The notes under the pieces were generated by a model. That model was given only the letters and a program-made list of their open reading frames with translations, ran no database searches and was not told where the DNA came from. A stretch of DNA of 64,000 bases from Flavobacteriaceae bacterium (lineage in GTDB: Bacteria > Bacteroidota > Bacteroidia > Flavobacteriales > Flavobacteriaceae): the NCBI GenBank assembly GCA_027490305.1, contig JAIXYI010000088.1, positions 146,587 through 210,586 on the forward strand, written 5' to 3'. This document shows, one piece after another, positions 1 through 8,594 of the stretch (position 1 is the first letter of the stretch; each line of letters begins with the position of its first letter). A program made the translations under genes and the position numbers.

Positions 1-66
1 CCCCATTCCGACTATCGCGCGGCGTTGGAGTTGATGGTGGAGTATGTGATTGAGAGGAAGAAGTAG
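1..66 (+). CDS. C-terminal 21 codons of an unidentified gene (cut by window edge)
   Basis: Frame 1 is open from the first base to a TAG at 64-66 and encodes a short helical tail ending VEYVIERKK. The HSDYRAALE-like stretch reminds me of the ends of some CoA-transferase or hydrolase proteins, but 21 residues are too few to name the family. It reads toward the sigma-factor gene across a spacer of about 220 bases. Confidence 0.5.
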   Translation, partial: PHSDYRAALELMVEYVIERKK

Positions 67-122
67 GAGGGAGAGAAGAAAGAGGAGAGAGGAGAGAAGA
101 AAGAGGCAAGAGGGAAGGGAGA
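67..122. repeat. Purine-rich heptameric tandem repeat
   Basis: Directly after the TAG stop the sequence runs as imperfect 7-base units of the type GAGAGAA / GAAAGAG / GAGAGAG. It is one of several intergenic patches in this window that share a 7-bp period but not a motif. The remaining spacer up to 284 is AT-rich, with no gene seen. Confidence 0.6.
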
Positions 123-284
123 CAGGGTACTATCCTTTAGGGAGTTTTCTTTTTCAATAGTTATTTAAGTGTTGATTTTCAATTGTTTATCCTCTTTTGT
201 TTTTGTTTTCGATTTTTTTTCAGTTCCCATACAACGTTTTGACGTCTTTTTTCGTCTTGGGTCCAAATACACCATCGAAGAGGT

Positions 285-845
285 TTGAAAGTAATCGATT
301 TACATGCTGATGAGAAGGAGTTGATCCGACTCGCCATCGACCGCAACCGGCACGCACAGCAGCTGATGTACCAGCGCCATGCACCGAAGATGCTGGGGGT
401 GTGCCGGCAGTATATCAAAGACGTTCACCAGGCCGAGGATGTGATGATCACCGCGTTTATGAAAGTGTTTACGAACCTCGCCCATTTTGAAGGGAAGGGG
501 AGTTTTGAAGGATGGATACGGCGGATCATGGTCAACGAATGCCTTTCGTATCTGCGGGCTCACCGCCGCATCGGTTTTCTGGAAGACAAGCCGTATGCCG
601 AGCCGGGTTTCAACGACATCGAATGCAACCTGTCAGTAGAAGCCATTCAGTCTCTGATCGACGATATGCCTGACGGTTTTCGGACGATCTTCAACCTCTA
701 CGTAATCGAAGGGTATAAACACAAAGAGATCGCGGAAATGCTTGACATCCACGAAGGCACGTCGCGATCGCAGTTTGCAGCGGCCCGGAGGCATCTGCAG
801 GAACGAATCCAAAAATTAGAAATGTATGGCAACGGAACGGAATAA
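285..845 (+). CDS. ECF-type RNA polymerase sigma factor
   Basis: The 186-residue protein has the two-domain layout of extracytoplasmic-function sigma-70 factors. Region 2 covers about residues 25-95 (an LMYQRHAPKMLGVCRQYI helix, then acidic AEDVMITAFMKVF and FEGWIRRIMVNECLSYLR). Region 4 covers about 122-178, with the helix-turn-helix KHKEIAEMLDIHEGTSRSQF. Such factors direct RNA polymerase to envelope-stress or uptake genes, usually under an anti-sigma factor. The start is a TTG just behind GAAGAGG; no in-frame ATG lies near. The next gene starts one base after the stop, so the two are probably co-transcribed and the neighbour may be the controlling partner. Confidence 0.9.
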   Translation: MKVIDLHADEKELIRLAIDRNRHAQQLMYQRHAPKMLGVCRQYIKDVHQAEDVMITAFMKVFTNLAHFEGKGSFEGWIRRIMVNECLSYLRAHRRIGFLEDKPYAEPGFNDIECNLSVEAIQSLIDDMPDGFRTIFNLYVIEGYKHKEIAEMLDIHEGTSRSQFAAARRHLQERIQKLEMYGNGTE

Positions 846-846
846 A

Positions 847-1530
847 ATGGAGGAGGATTTCAGGATAAAATTAGGGCAACGGGAAATCACGCCCTCCGAA
901 GGCGCATGGGATCGTCTGGATGCTATGCTGGCCGTAGCAGAAGGCAAAAAGAAACGCGATTTCCGTTGGCTGTATATCGCGGCCAGTATACTGGGCTTTG
1001 CTTTGATTGCCACCTGGTTTTTCGGCAGCACACAGGAAATGACCGATACGGCACGTCCGAGGGTGGTGGTCAACCAAACAGAGGAGACGCAGGCAACCCC
1101 GGAAGCCACACTGCCGACGCCTAAACAATCGGCAGCCCCAACAGCAGTTGCGGTCCGAACACCTAAAACGGACGGTCATACGGAAAGGCCATCTGTAAAG
1201 ATGCCTGCTGTGCATCCGACCAATGAAACGGGAGCCGCCGTAGTGGGGGTGGCCCAGAATACTTCCAATGAAATCATCCATCAAAAGACCGGGCAGGTCG
1301 CACCGAAGCCGGTAGCGGTTGACGCAGCCGCATTACTGGCTTCGGTCGACAATAAGGGAAAGGTGTCGGTTACGTTTTCCGGTAAGGAAAAGGTAAAAGT
1401 CGACGCCGCCAGCCTCTTATCGCAGGTCGACGGTGAACTCGATATGACCTTTCGCGAGAAGGCCCTCCGTACGGTGACACGCAACTACCAAAATGTCAAG
1501 GTAGCGCTGTCGAACCGGAACAATGAATAG
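847..1530 (+). CDS. Single-pass membrane protein, possible anti-sigma partner
   Basis: I do not recognise a named family. From the ATG at 847 the protein has 227 residues: a 40-residue cytoplasmic part (EGAWDRLDAML), one membrane span at 41-60 (WLYIAASILGFALIATWFFG), a Thr/Pro/Ala-rich stretch to about residue 130, and a periplasmic C-terminal part with two similar segments (VDAAALLASVD and VDAASLLSQVD). This topology and its place right behind the ECF sigma gene fit an anti-sigma or sigma-regulating membrane protein; that is inference. An earlier in-frame ATG at 826 overlaps the sigma gene. I prefer 847. Confidence 0.7.
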   Translation: MEEDFRIKLGQREITPSEGAWDRLDAMLAVAEGKKKRDFRWLYIAASILGFALIATWFFGSTQEMTDTARPRVVVNQTEETQATPEATLPTPKQSAAPTAVAVRTPKTDGHTERPSVKMPAVHPTNETGAAVVGVAQNTSNEIIHQKTGQVAPKPVAVDAAALLASVDNKGKVSVTFSGKEKVKVDAASLLSQVDGELDMTFREKALRTVTRNYQNVKVALSNRNNE

Positions 1531-1556
1531 CAATCATCAATCAAATTTCAATAGTT

Positions 1557-2588
1557 ATGAAAACCATTACCCTTTTTTTGGCAGGATTGTTCTGCCTGTT
1601 GGCCAGCAAGATGGTCGGCCAGAGTTTTGAAGATCGTGCACGCCTGATTGCCAACAAGATCGAGACCGTCACGAAAGACGAGAAGGCCGCGTTGAAACAG
1701 GAAGTGGAGAAGGTTAACGAAGACCTACAGGCAGGTCGCCTTACGGCAGAAGAAGCCGACCAGCGCAAAATGGACCTCGCCCAGACCCATGCCCGCGCGA
1801 TTGAAGAAAAAGTCGCAGCCTACGAGGCCGAACTCCGTGATCTCGTGCAACAGAAAATCGACGGGAAGATACATGAAGAGGATACCAGCCGCATGTTCCG
1901 TGTGACCTTTAAATGGCGGGATCCGGATAATTGGACGCGTCATCACGGGGAGTCGCGCACCACGACACAGTTCGTTTTTGCCACCGGCGTCAACAACCTC
2001 GTCACGAATGGAGCGGTGGCCAATTCCGATTTCCGTTACTGGGGTTCCCATTTTTATGAATGGGGCTTTACCTGGAACACCCGTCTCATGAAAACCGACA
2101 ACCTGCTGCATGCCAAATACGGTTTTTCACTGCAGTACAACAACCTTCGGCCTACCGATAACCGAATGTTCGTCGACAACGGCACTACTACTGACCTTGA
2201 GACTAACCCCGTGAACATGCGCGAGTCACGTTTCCGCAACGTCAACCTGGTTTTTCCCGTGCATCTCGAGTTTGATTTTACCCGTAAAGGCGAACACGAT
2301 GGCAAACCCACGTTTCGTACGCATGAGGCATTTCGTTTCGGTATCGGCGGCTACGCCGGTGTGAACCTTAAAACCAAGCAGGTGTTGCGTTACGATGTGG
2401 ATGGATACAAAGAAAGAAGTGTCACCAAAGGAAGTTTCAATGTCAACGATTTTATCTACGGAGTGAGCGCCTACGTGGGATATGAAGGGACGAGCCTTTA
2501 CGTCAAGTACGACCTGAATCCATTGTTCAAAGACAATCCGGTGGCGCAACGAAACGTGTCGCTGGGCGTCCGGTTTGACCTGAATTAA
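1557..2588 (+). CDS. Exported protein with coiled coil and outer-membrane-barrel-like C-terminus
   Basis: A 343-residue protein with a clear signal peptide (MKTITLFLAGLFCLLASKMVGQ). A charged helical region at about 25-105 (KDEKAALKQEVEKVNEDLQ, AEEADQRKMDL) should form a coiled coil. After about residue 115 the sequence alternates aromatic and polar residues (FKWRDPDNW, YWGSHFYEWGFTWN, YGFSLQYNNL) and ends in VSLGVRFDLN, as beta-barrel outer membrane proteins do. It is third in the sigma/membrane-protein set, so it may be a target or sensor of that sigma system. No family name is claimed. Confidence 0.75.
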   Translation: MKTITLFLAGLFCLLASKMVGQSFEDRARLIANKIETVTKDEKAALKQEVEKVNEDLQAGRLTAEEADQRKMDLAQTHARAIEEKVAAYEAELRDLVQQKIDGKIHEEDTSRMFRVTFKWRDPDNWTRHHGESRTTTQFVFATGVNNLVTNGAVANSDFRYWGSHFYEWGFTWNTRLMKTDNLLHAKYGFSLQYNNLRPTDNRMFVDNGTTTDLETNPVNMRESRFRNVNLVFPVHLEFDFTRKGEHDGKPTFRTHEAFRFGIGGYAGVNLKTKQVLRYDVDGYKERSVTKGSFNVNDFIYGVSAYVGYEGTSLYVKYDLNPLFKDNPVAQRNVSLGVRFDLN

Positions 2589-2623
2589 GAAGTAGAGAGG
2601 TAGTTTTACCTTTCCTCCCTACC

Positions 2624-2658
2624 ACGAAAGCGTTCCCTTTGGAGCGCTTTCGTATTTT
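2624..2658 (+). terminator. Rho-independent-type terminator after the sigma operon
   Basis: A 9-bp stem (ACGAAAGCG at 2624-2632 with CGCTTTCGT at 2645-2653) encloses a 12-base loop and is followed by a T-rich run. It lies about 35 bases behind the exported-protein gene and before dnaG. Confidence 0.7.
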
Positions 2659-2661
2659 ACG

Positions 2662-2687
2662 TTGCAAAGATGTACCTTCGTACTTTG
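2662..2687 (+). promoter_or_regulatory. Possible dnaG promoter
   Basis: TTG at 2662-2664 is followed after 16 bases by TACTTTG at 2681-2687, one base short of the Bacteroidota -7 box TAnnTTTG. The spacing is at the short end. It sits between the terminator and the dnaG start at 2705. Confidence 0.35.
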
Positions 2688-2704
2688 CCATTGGCCGCCC
2701 AAAG

Positions 2705-4681
2705 ATGATCACCCAAAGCACTATAGAGAAAGTTTTCGAAGCCGTCCGCGTAGAGGAGGTTATCGGCGATTTCGTGCAATTGAAGCGATCGGGCAGTAAT
2801 TTCAAAGGGTTAAGTCCGTTTTCGGAAGAACGAACACCTTCTTTCATGGTGTCGCCCGTCAAGCAGATTTGGAAGGATTTCAGTAGCGGCAAGGGTGGAA
2901 ATGCGATCTCCTTTATCATGGAGCACGAGCATTTCACGTATCCGGAAGCCATCCGGTATCTGGCCAAGAAGTACAACATCGAAATCGAAGAAACCGAGCA
3001 GACCGACGAGCAAAAAGCGGTGCAGGATGCGCGTGAGAGCATGTACCTCGTGTCGGAGTTTGCCCGTGACTACTTCCATGACATCCTCCTCAACAGCGAC
3101 GAAGGAAAAGCCATTGGCCTGTCGTATTTCAAAGAGCGTGGGTTTACGTCGGAAACCATCCGGAAATTCCAGTTGGGTTATTCGCCCGAATCGCGAACGG
3201 CCTTCACTGATGAAGCCATCCGGAAAGGCTACCAACTCGAGTTCATGGAAAGCACCGGCCTGACCATCGTGCGGGAAGAACGACAATTCGACCGGTTTAG
3301 CGGAAGGGTCATGTTTCCCATCCAAAGCATGTCGGGACGGGTGTTGGGTTTTGGCGGACGTATCCTTACCAACGATAAAAAAACCGCGAAATACCTGAAT
3401 TCGCCGGAAAGCGAGATTTACCATAAAAGTAAAGTACTGTATGGTATCTTCCAGGCGCGACAGGCCATTGCCAAGCAAAACAACTGTTTTTTGGTGGAAG
3501 GCTACACCGATGTCATCCAGTTTCACCAGGCGGGTATTGAGAACGTGGTGGCATCGTCCGGAACCGCGCTCACCCCCGACCAGATACGGCTCGTTAATCG
3601 CCTAACGCGTAATATCACCGTGCTATTCGATGGGGATGCGGCCGGCCTGCGGGCGTCGCTTCGCGGTGTCGACCTGATTTTGGAAGAGGGGATGAACGTG
3701 CGGGTTTGTACGTTCCCTGACGGCGATGACCCCGACAGTTTTGCGCGGAAGACGCCGTATGAAGACCTCGTGGCCTATATCGAGACGAACAGTAAGGATT
3801 TCATCCGATTCAAGACGTCACTTTTGATGGAGGACGCCCGTCACGATCCCATCAAAAAAGCCGAGCTGATCCGGGATATCGTGACCAGTATTTCAAAGGT
3901 GCCGGATCGCATCCAACGCGAAATCTACATACAGGAGTGTTCGCGGCTCATGGACATTTCCGAACAGGTGCTCGCCAGTGCGCTCGCGCAGATGGTGCAG
4001 AAGAACCTGGCGGACGCGTCGAAGAAACCGCAGACGGAGCGACAAGGACTTGAAGTCGTTCAATCAGAACCGGACGCACCGGCTGAGAAAGTCGACATCC
4101 TATATGAACTCGAACGAAAAATCATCGCGATCCTGCTGCTATATGGCGACCGAACGGCCGATTTCGAAGACACCTTCCTTCGCCTGAACGAGGAGGGAGA
4201 AGCAGAGGAGGTGCGGGAAACCACAACAGCTAAAATTTACGAACGTATCTACCTGAGTTTACAGGAAGATGAAGTAGAGCTCGCGAACGCGGAATTCCGT
4301 GCCATCTATAACGACCTCATTGCCTATTTCCATGCCAATGAAACCTTTTCAACTGAGCACTACCTGGCACGCCTCGACACGGCACTGAGTCCGATGGTCA
4401 CCGACATCCTGATGGAAGACGAGCGGATGCAACTCCACAATTGGGAAGCCCGGCAGATACTCGTCAAACAGAAAACCGACACGATTGGACAGTACGTTAC
4501 CGAAACCATCTTTACGCTGCGATGGTACCTGGTAGACCGCATCATCGACGAATTGAAAAAGGAAATCGTGCCCGACCCTGAGGCCGACAATAGCGAAACG
4601 TTGTCCATGGTAATGGATTACTATAAGCTCATCCACACCTTTTCAACGCGTTTGGGTCGCGTGATGTCCCGTTTTTCCTAA
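2705..4681 (+). CDS. dnaG: DNA primase DnaG with a cysteine-free CHC2 domain
   Basis: DnaG makes RNA primers at the replication fork with DnaB helicase. From the ATG at 2705 (MITQSTIEKVFEA) it has 658 residues. The N-terminal CHC2-type zinc domain is recognisable by fold residues (TPSFMVSPVKQIWKDF, GKGGNAISFIMEH), but the four usual ligands are gone: CPFH reads SPFS, and the later CFGC reads DFSS. The TOPRIM core is intact, with EGYTD at 265-269 and DGDAAG at 309-314, so catalysis should be preserved. The C-terminal helicase-binding part is acidic and diverged. An upstream in-frame start at 2639 runs through terminator and promoter sequence and is rejected. The stop overlaps the convergent regulator gene by 4 bases. 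Confidence 0.96.
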   Translation: MITQSTIEKVFEAVRVEEVIGDFVQLKRSGSNFKGLSPFSEERTPSFMVSPVKQIWKDFSSGKGGNAISFIMEHEHFTYPEAIRYLAKKYNIEIEETEQTDEQKAVQDARESMYLVSEFARDYFHDILLNSDEGKAIGLSYFKERGFTSETIRKFQLGYSPESRTAFTDEAIRKGYQLEFMESTGLTIVREERQFDRFSGRVMFPIQSMSGRVLGFGGRILTNDKKTAKYLNSPESEIYHKSKVLYGIFQARQAIAKQNNCFLVEGYTDVIQFHQAGIENVVASSGTALTPDQIRLVNRLTRNITVLFDGDAAGLRASLRGVDLILEEGMNVRVCTFPDGDDPDSFARKTPYEDLVAYIETNSKDFIRFKTSLLMEDARHDPIKKAELIRDIVTSISKVPDRIQREIYIQECSRLMDISEQVLASALAQMVQKNLADASKKPQTERQGLEVVQSEPDAPAEKVDILYELERKIIAILLLYGDRTADFEDTFLRLNEEGEAEEVRETTTAKIYERIYLSLQEDEVELANAEFRAIYNDLIAYFHANETFSTEHYLARLDTALSPMVTDILMEDERMQLHNWEARQILVKQKTDTIGQYVTETIFTLRWYLVDRIIDELKKEIVPDPEADNSETLSMVMDYYKLIHTFSTRLGRVMSRFS

Positions 4682-5307
4682 ACGATATCGAGCGTTTTCG
4701 CTTTATTCACCAGGTCAACGAGGTTGGTTACGTTGAGTTTGGTCAGCAAACGAAGTTTGTAGGTGCTGATCGTTTTCTCGTTGAGTCCGAGAATACGGGA
4801 AATCTCATTGTTTTTCTTTCCTTCCGACAAATAGCGCAGCACCTCAATCTCGCGTGTGGAGAGTTTGCGGTAGAGTCGTTCGCTTTTGTTTTGGCGGGAA
4901 ATCAGGCTGAGTTTCCGGCGGATATCATCGCTGAAGACAATCTCTCCTTCGTTGACGCGCAACAGGATGCTCTCAAGTGTTTCGAGGCTTGCCGTTTTGG
5001 GAACGTACGCCGCGACACCTGCTTTGATGGCGTTTGGCGTGTAGATGTGTTCGGCCAGATTCGTGAAAAGCACGACACGGGCTTTGAATTCCTTGATGGT
5101 GGCTTTCAACGCCGTAATGGTCGTGAGTCCGGCCAGTTCTAAATCGATAACCAGAATGTCAGTAGGTCGGGTGCGGAGAATTTCCCGGACATCGTCAAAA
5201 TGGTAGACTTGCGAGGAAATGCTGATTTCGGGATGATTCGCAAAATACGATTTTAATCCACAATGAACCACAGGTTGATTATCGGCTGTACATATTTGTA
5301 TTGCCAT
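4678..5307 (-). CDS. NarL/FixJ (LuxR)-type response regulator
   Basis: A 209-residue two-domain regulator. The receiver domain (about 1-120) carries acidic-pocket residues D9-N10, the phospho-acceptor D55 (ILVIDLEL), T82 and K104 (YVPKTAS). The output domain (about 145-209) is a LuxR helix-turn-helix (LSTREIEVLRYLSEGKKNNEISRILGLNEKTISTYKLRLLTKL). It probably binds DNA after phosphorylation. No histidine kinase gene lies next to it, so it is an orphan here. It converges with dnaG. Target genes cannot be read from the sequence. Confidence 0.93.
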   Translation of the reverse strand: MAIQICTADNQPVVHCGLKSYFANHPEISISSQVYHFDDVREILRTRPTDILVIDLELAGLTTITALKATIKEFKARVVLFTNLAEHIYTPNAIKAGVAAYVPKTASLETLESILLRVNEGEIVFSDDIRRKLSLISRQNKSERLYRKLSTREIEVLRYLSEGKKNNEISRILGLNEKTISTYKLRLLTKLNVTNLVDLVNKAKTLDIV

Positions 5308-5350
5308 TTACCGAAGCTTGTTTTGGGGGTTGCTTAAGTGGTAAAAATAC

Positions 5351-5370
5351 TAAAAAAATGTTATAACATT
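5351..5370 (-). terminator. AT-rich palindrome with T-run, between nadE and the regulator gene
   Basis: AATGTTATAACATT at 5357-5370 is a perfect 14-base palindrome, followed on the minus strand by seven T residues. It could end nadE transcription or be an operator for the downstream regulator gene, whose start is 50 bases away. The AT-rich stem is weak. Confidence 0.4.
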
Positions 5371-5390
5371 GTAAATCAGGACTGAAAAAT

Positions 5391-6197
5391 TTACCTATAA
5401 CCTTCCGGAATTAAGCAGACCGGAATAGGTATCATCTTGTGCCTGTTAGCATTATTCAATTTTTTGTAAATTTCAAATGCAATTTTTTCGCGACCTGAGA
5501 AATCGTCAATCGTTTTCCCAACGGCATCCGCCGCCATCGCCTGCTCCAATTCGTCGTAGGTAGCGCCTAATTGATCTTCGTCGGAACGGTCATCGCCGAA
5601 AAGGCCATCGGTCGGAGGTGCCACCAGTATCGAATCGGGTACAGATAGGTGCCGCCCTAGGGCATACACCTCTGATTTTACGAGGTCGGCAATCGGACTC
5701 ACGTCTACACCGCCGTCACCATACTTGGTATAGAAACCTACGCCAAAGTCTTCGACTTTATTTCCGGTTCCCGCTACCAGCAAGCCATGAAGTCCGGCGT
5801 GGTAATATAAGGTCGTCATCCGGAGCCGCGCCCGCGTGTTTGCCAGCGTATGGGCCAACAGCGGCTCGTTCGCATCACCGGGAAAGGTCGCTTTGAAGCT
5901 TTCAAAGAGCGGTGTGAGATCGGACGTGGCCTTCTCCACATTGGGGAAACGACTTTGCAACTGCGCGATGTGTTCGCTGCTTCGGGCCCAGTGGCTCGGC
6001 GGCTGATGGATCGGCATTTCTACGCACAACGTCCGGAGTCCGGTTTGGGCGCAAAGTGTAGACGTCACCGCTGAGTCGATTCCGCCCGAAATCCCAACAA
6101 CAAATCCGTTGGTTCGTGAGCGTACGGCATAATCCTGGAGCCAGGCAACGATGTGGTCGTTCACCCGGGCTACGTCAAGGGTGGTGTTTTTTTGCAT
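5391..6197 (-). CDS. nadE: NH3-dependent NAD+ synthetase
   Basis: This enzyme amidates nicotinic acid adenine dinucleotide to NAD+ with ATP and ammonia, the last step of NAD synthesis. The 268-residue protein is the short form without a glutaminase domain. The PP-loop SGGIDS is at 37-42 (GISGGIDSAV), followed by LCVEMPIHQP, GTGNKVEDFGVGFYTKYGDGGVDVSP and a C-terminal NRHK segment typical of NadE. It is divergent from gldB; in Flavobacterium johnsoniae, as I recall, nadE also lies near gldB-gldC. Confidence 0.95.
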   Translation of the reverse strand: MQKNTTLDVARVNDHIVAWLQDYAVRSRTNGFVVGISGGIDSAVTSTLCAQTGLRTLCVEMPIHQPPSHWARSSEHIAQLQSRFPNVEKATSDLTPLFESFKATFPGDANEPLLAHTLANTRARLRMTTLYYHAGLHGLLVAGTGNKVEDFGVGFYTKYGDGGVDVSPIADLVKSEVYALGRHLSVPDSILVAPPTDGLFGDDRSDEDQLGATYDELEQAMAADAVGKTIDDFSGREKIAFEIYKKLNNANRHKMIPIPVCLIPEGYR

Positions 6198-6325
6198 CTT
6201 GTTAGCTTGAAAAACAGGGCGCGAATGTATCTTTGTCGCGCTTTTGGGTGGCTAAAATTAGCCAAATCCGGGCGTATTTCCTTACACAATTACAATATTT
6301 CCGGTATTTCCCGGTTTTTGCCTAG

Positions 6326-7294
6326 ATGAAACGATTGTTTTTCTTTTCAACGCTTCTCCTGCTCGTGGCTTGTGGGAAGCAATCCCAGACAGAAAAAGCC
6401 ATAGAGGAGGTGCCCCTGGACGACATCCACGTAGAACGGTTTGACAAGGCCTTCTTCGAAACACCTCCCGCCGGACTACCCGCCCTGAAGCGGCAGTATC
6501 CAGATTTTTTCCCTCCGGCTACGCCCGACTCGGTCTGGATCGCCAAAATGACCCATCCACAGTGGCGTGAGCTCTATAATGAGGTACAGAAGCGTTTCCC
6601 CGACTTTAATAAACAGACGGTCGAAATCGAAGACCTCTTCCGGCACATCAAATATTACTACCCCAAGACCCCGACCCCGACGGTTGTGACGCTCATCAAT
6701 GAAATGGACTATAATACCAAGGTCATTTACCGTGACGGACTGGTGTTAATTTCGCTGGAGCTGTATTTGGGGAAAGACCATAAATTTTATAATTATCCGG
6801 AGTACCTCCGACAGAATTTCGAACCCGCGCAGATCATGCCGGATATCGCGGCGGCCTTCGCCGAGACCAAACTTCCGGAGTTGACCGAGAATACCCTGCT
6901 GGCCCAAATGATTCAGGCGGGAAAGGCGTTGTATATGAAGGATTTGCTCCTTCCCAACTATTCCGATGCCGCCAAAATAGGTTACACAGATGCCCAGATC
7001 GCCTTCTGTAAGGAAAACGAAGGGGTAATCTGGACGTCTTTCGTGGAACAAAAATTACTGTATAGTACTGACGGTCGACTCGGCAACCGCTTTATCAATC
7101 CGGCCCCGTTTTCGAAGTTCTATCTCGAGGTCGACAACGAAACGCCGGGCCGCATCGGCACCTGGGTCGGCTGGCAGATCGTGAGGGCCTATATGGAGCA
7201 AAACGAAGCGGTCAGCCTGACGCAACTGCTGGCCATGGACGCCAACGAGATCTTCACCGGATCACACTACAAACCGAAATTATCCAATGACTGA
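6326..7294 (+). CDS. gldB: Gliding motility lipoprotein GldB
   Basis: GldB is a lipoprotein needed for gliding and for T9SS function in Flavobacterium. The 322-residue protein has a lipoprotein signal with Cys16 (MKRLFFFSTLLLLVAC) and the family's conserved parts (VERFDKAFFETPP, LKRQYPDFFP, HIKYYYPKTPTPTVVTLINEMDYNTKVIY, ISLELYLGKDHKFY). The tail includes GRIGTWVGWQIVRAYM. Some members are annotated as degraded metalloprotease-like proteins; no clear HExxH is seen here. It overlaps gldC by 8 bases, the usual gldB-gldC arrangement. Confidence 0.95.
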   Translation: MKRLFFFSTLLLLVACGKQSQTEKAIEEVPLDDIHVERFDKAFFETPPAGLPALKRQYPDFFPPATPDSVWIAKMTHPQWRELYNEVQKRFPDFNKQTVEIEDLFRHIKYYYPKTPTPTVVTLINEMDYNTKVIYRDGLVLISLELYLGKDHKFYNYPEYLRQNFEPAQIMPDIAAAFAETKLPELTENTLLAQMIQAGKALYMKDLLLPNYSDAAKIGYTDAQIAFCKENEGVIWTSFVEQKLLYSTDGRLGNRFINPAPFSKFYLEVDNETPGRIGTWVGWQIVRAYMEQNEAVSLTQLLAMDANEIFTGSHYKPKLSND

Positions 7295-7619
7295 TACGTC
7301 TTCTGAAATCCGCATCAAGATCGCGCTCGACGCGAATCGTATTCCCGAAAAAATGACCTGGACGGCCCGTGATGGCGGCGTGGTAAACAAACCTACCAAA
7401 GCGCTTTTATTGTCGGTCTGGGACAGCAAACCGCAGGAAACGCTGCGCATCGACCTCTGGACAAAAGACATGCCCGTCGACGAGATGAAGGTGTTTTTCC
7501 ACCAAACCCTCGTGGCGATGTCCGACACCTACCAGCGCGCTACCGGCGACGAGAAAATGGCCGACACCATGCGGGATTTCTGTGAATATTTCGCCGAAAA
7601 ACTCGACTTAAAAAAGTAA
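7287..7619 (+). CDS. gldC: Gliding motility protein GldC
   Basis: GldC is a small cytoplasmic protein (110 residues here) that enhances GldB-dependent gliding in F. johnsoniae. Recognisable family features are SSEIRIKIALDANRIPEKMTW, ALLLSVWD, LRIDLWTKDMPVDEMKVFFHQTL and the C-terminal FCEYFAEKLDLKK. No signal peptide or membrane segment is present. The start codon lies inside the end of gldB, which suggests translational coupling. The spacer behind it (7620-7855) holds no gene that I can see. Confidence 0.95.
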   Translation: MTDTSSEIRIKIALDANRIPEKMTWTARDGGVVNKPTKALLLSVWDSKPQETLRIDLWTKDMPVDEMKVFFHQTLVAMSDTYQRATGDEKMADTMRDFCEYFAEKLDLKK

Positions 7620-7852
7620 GGGAAACACCGCTTTCCGATTGTTAGCGTAGATTTTTTTGGGCGTCCCGGCGCAAGGAATTTTCGTCACCTAACCGGTTGA
7701 TGGCGCGCCGTCGCGCTCTCCGCACTCGCTTTACTCCGCGAAAAAGCGTCGCAAAGCTCAGACAATCGCTGCGATCGCTGACGCGGCATTCACACATTCA
7801 CCTACCTGGTAGCCGGGACTCGTAAAGCGCCATCCGCCCCATCATTCCGCTC

Positions 7853-7899
7853 TCCTCTCACCCCTCTCTTCTCACCCCTCTCTTCTCACCCCTCTCCCT
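7853..7899. repeat. Heptamer-period tandem repeat running into the end of engB
   Basis: Alternating 7-base units CTCACCC and CTCTCTT are repeated about three times and run into the 3' end of engB. On the minus strand the repeat supplies the last Gly-Glu-Gly codons and the TGA stop of engB, so the array sits across the gene end. Confidence 0.7.
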
Positions 7900-8500
7900 T
7901 AAACAACTCCTTATTGATCCCGTCAATAAATGCCAGTAGTTCCTCTTTGCCCGTTCCGTCCTCCGAAGAAGTGATGAAATACGGCGGCATCTCTTCCCAG
8001 TCGCCCGCCAGCAGCGTTTTCTTATAATCCGCCACTAATCCGTGTGCCTTCGTCTTCCCCACCTTGTCGGCTTTGGTGAAGATGAGCGCGACCGGAATGC
8101 CGGTTTCTCCCAGATACGTCAGGAACTCGAGGTCGATTTTTTGGGCTTCGAGTCGGATGTCAATCAATACAAACGCACACGACAACTGTTCGCGCGTTTC
8201 GAAATAATCGGTGATAAACTTTTGGAAGGTCTCTTTCGTTTTCTTCGAGACCCGTGCGTAACCATAGCCGGGCAAGTCGACCAAAAACCAGTTGTTGTTG
8301 ATCTTGAAGTGGTTGATCAACTGCGTTTTACCCGGTTTTCCCGAGGTTTTCGCCAGGCTTTTGTGGTTCGTCAGCATGTTGATCAGCGACGATTTGCCCA
8401 CGTTCGAGCGTCCGATGAACGCGTATTCCGGAATCCAGTCTTTCGGGCACTTGGCCGCGTCGGAATTGCTGACGATAAACTCTGCGGATGTTATTTTCAT
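7886..8500 (-). CDS. engB: Ribosome biogenesis GTP-binding protein EngB (YsxC/YihA)
   Basis: An essential small GTPase that helps assemble the large ribosomal subunit. The 204-residue protein carries G1 GRSNVGKSS (30-38), the TRAFAC-specific KTSGKPGKTQLINHF switch region, G3 DLPGYGYA (from 75), G4 TKAD (142-145) and G5 TSSEDGTGK. Length and motifs are those of the family. The last residues (KGEG) and the stop are contributed by the tandem repeat overlapping the gene end. The hydrolase gene lies upstream on the same strand, 94 bases away. Confidence 0.96.
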   Translation of the reverse strand: MKITSAEFIVSNSDAAKCPKDWIPEYAFIGRSNVGKSSLINMLTNHKSLAKTSGKPGKTQLINHFKINNNWFLVDLPGYGYARVSKKTKETFQKFITDYFETREQLSCAFVLIDIRLEAQKIDLEFLTYLGETGIPVALIFTKADKVGKTKAHGLVADYKKTLLAGDWEEMPPYFITSSEDGTGKEELLAFIDGINKELFKGEG

Positions 8501-8594
8501 ATAGGATGTTCCGGATACCGGATTAGTAGGTAAGAGGAAAATGAACCGAAGGTCCGAAAAACCCAGCCCCTCCGTTACTCAATTCCTCAGTTCC

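Noticed and set aside
2639..4681. Longer dnaG frame starting at 2639
   Set aside because: The first 22 codons lie in a terminator stem and promoter-like sequence. MITQSTIEKVFEA at 2705 is the normal primase start.
6248..6261. GGCTA...TAGCC inverted repeat in the nadE-gldB spacer as an operator
   Set aside because: The arms are only 5 bases and the centre is not symmetric, which is too weak to support a site.
8042..8533. 163-codon frame opposite engB
   Set aside because: It is antisense to a complete EngB GTPase with all G motifs.
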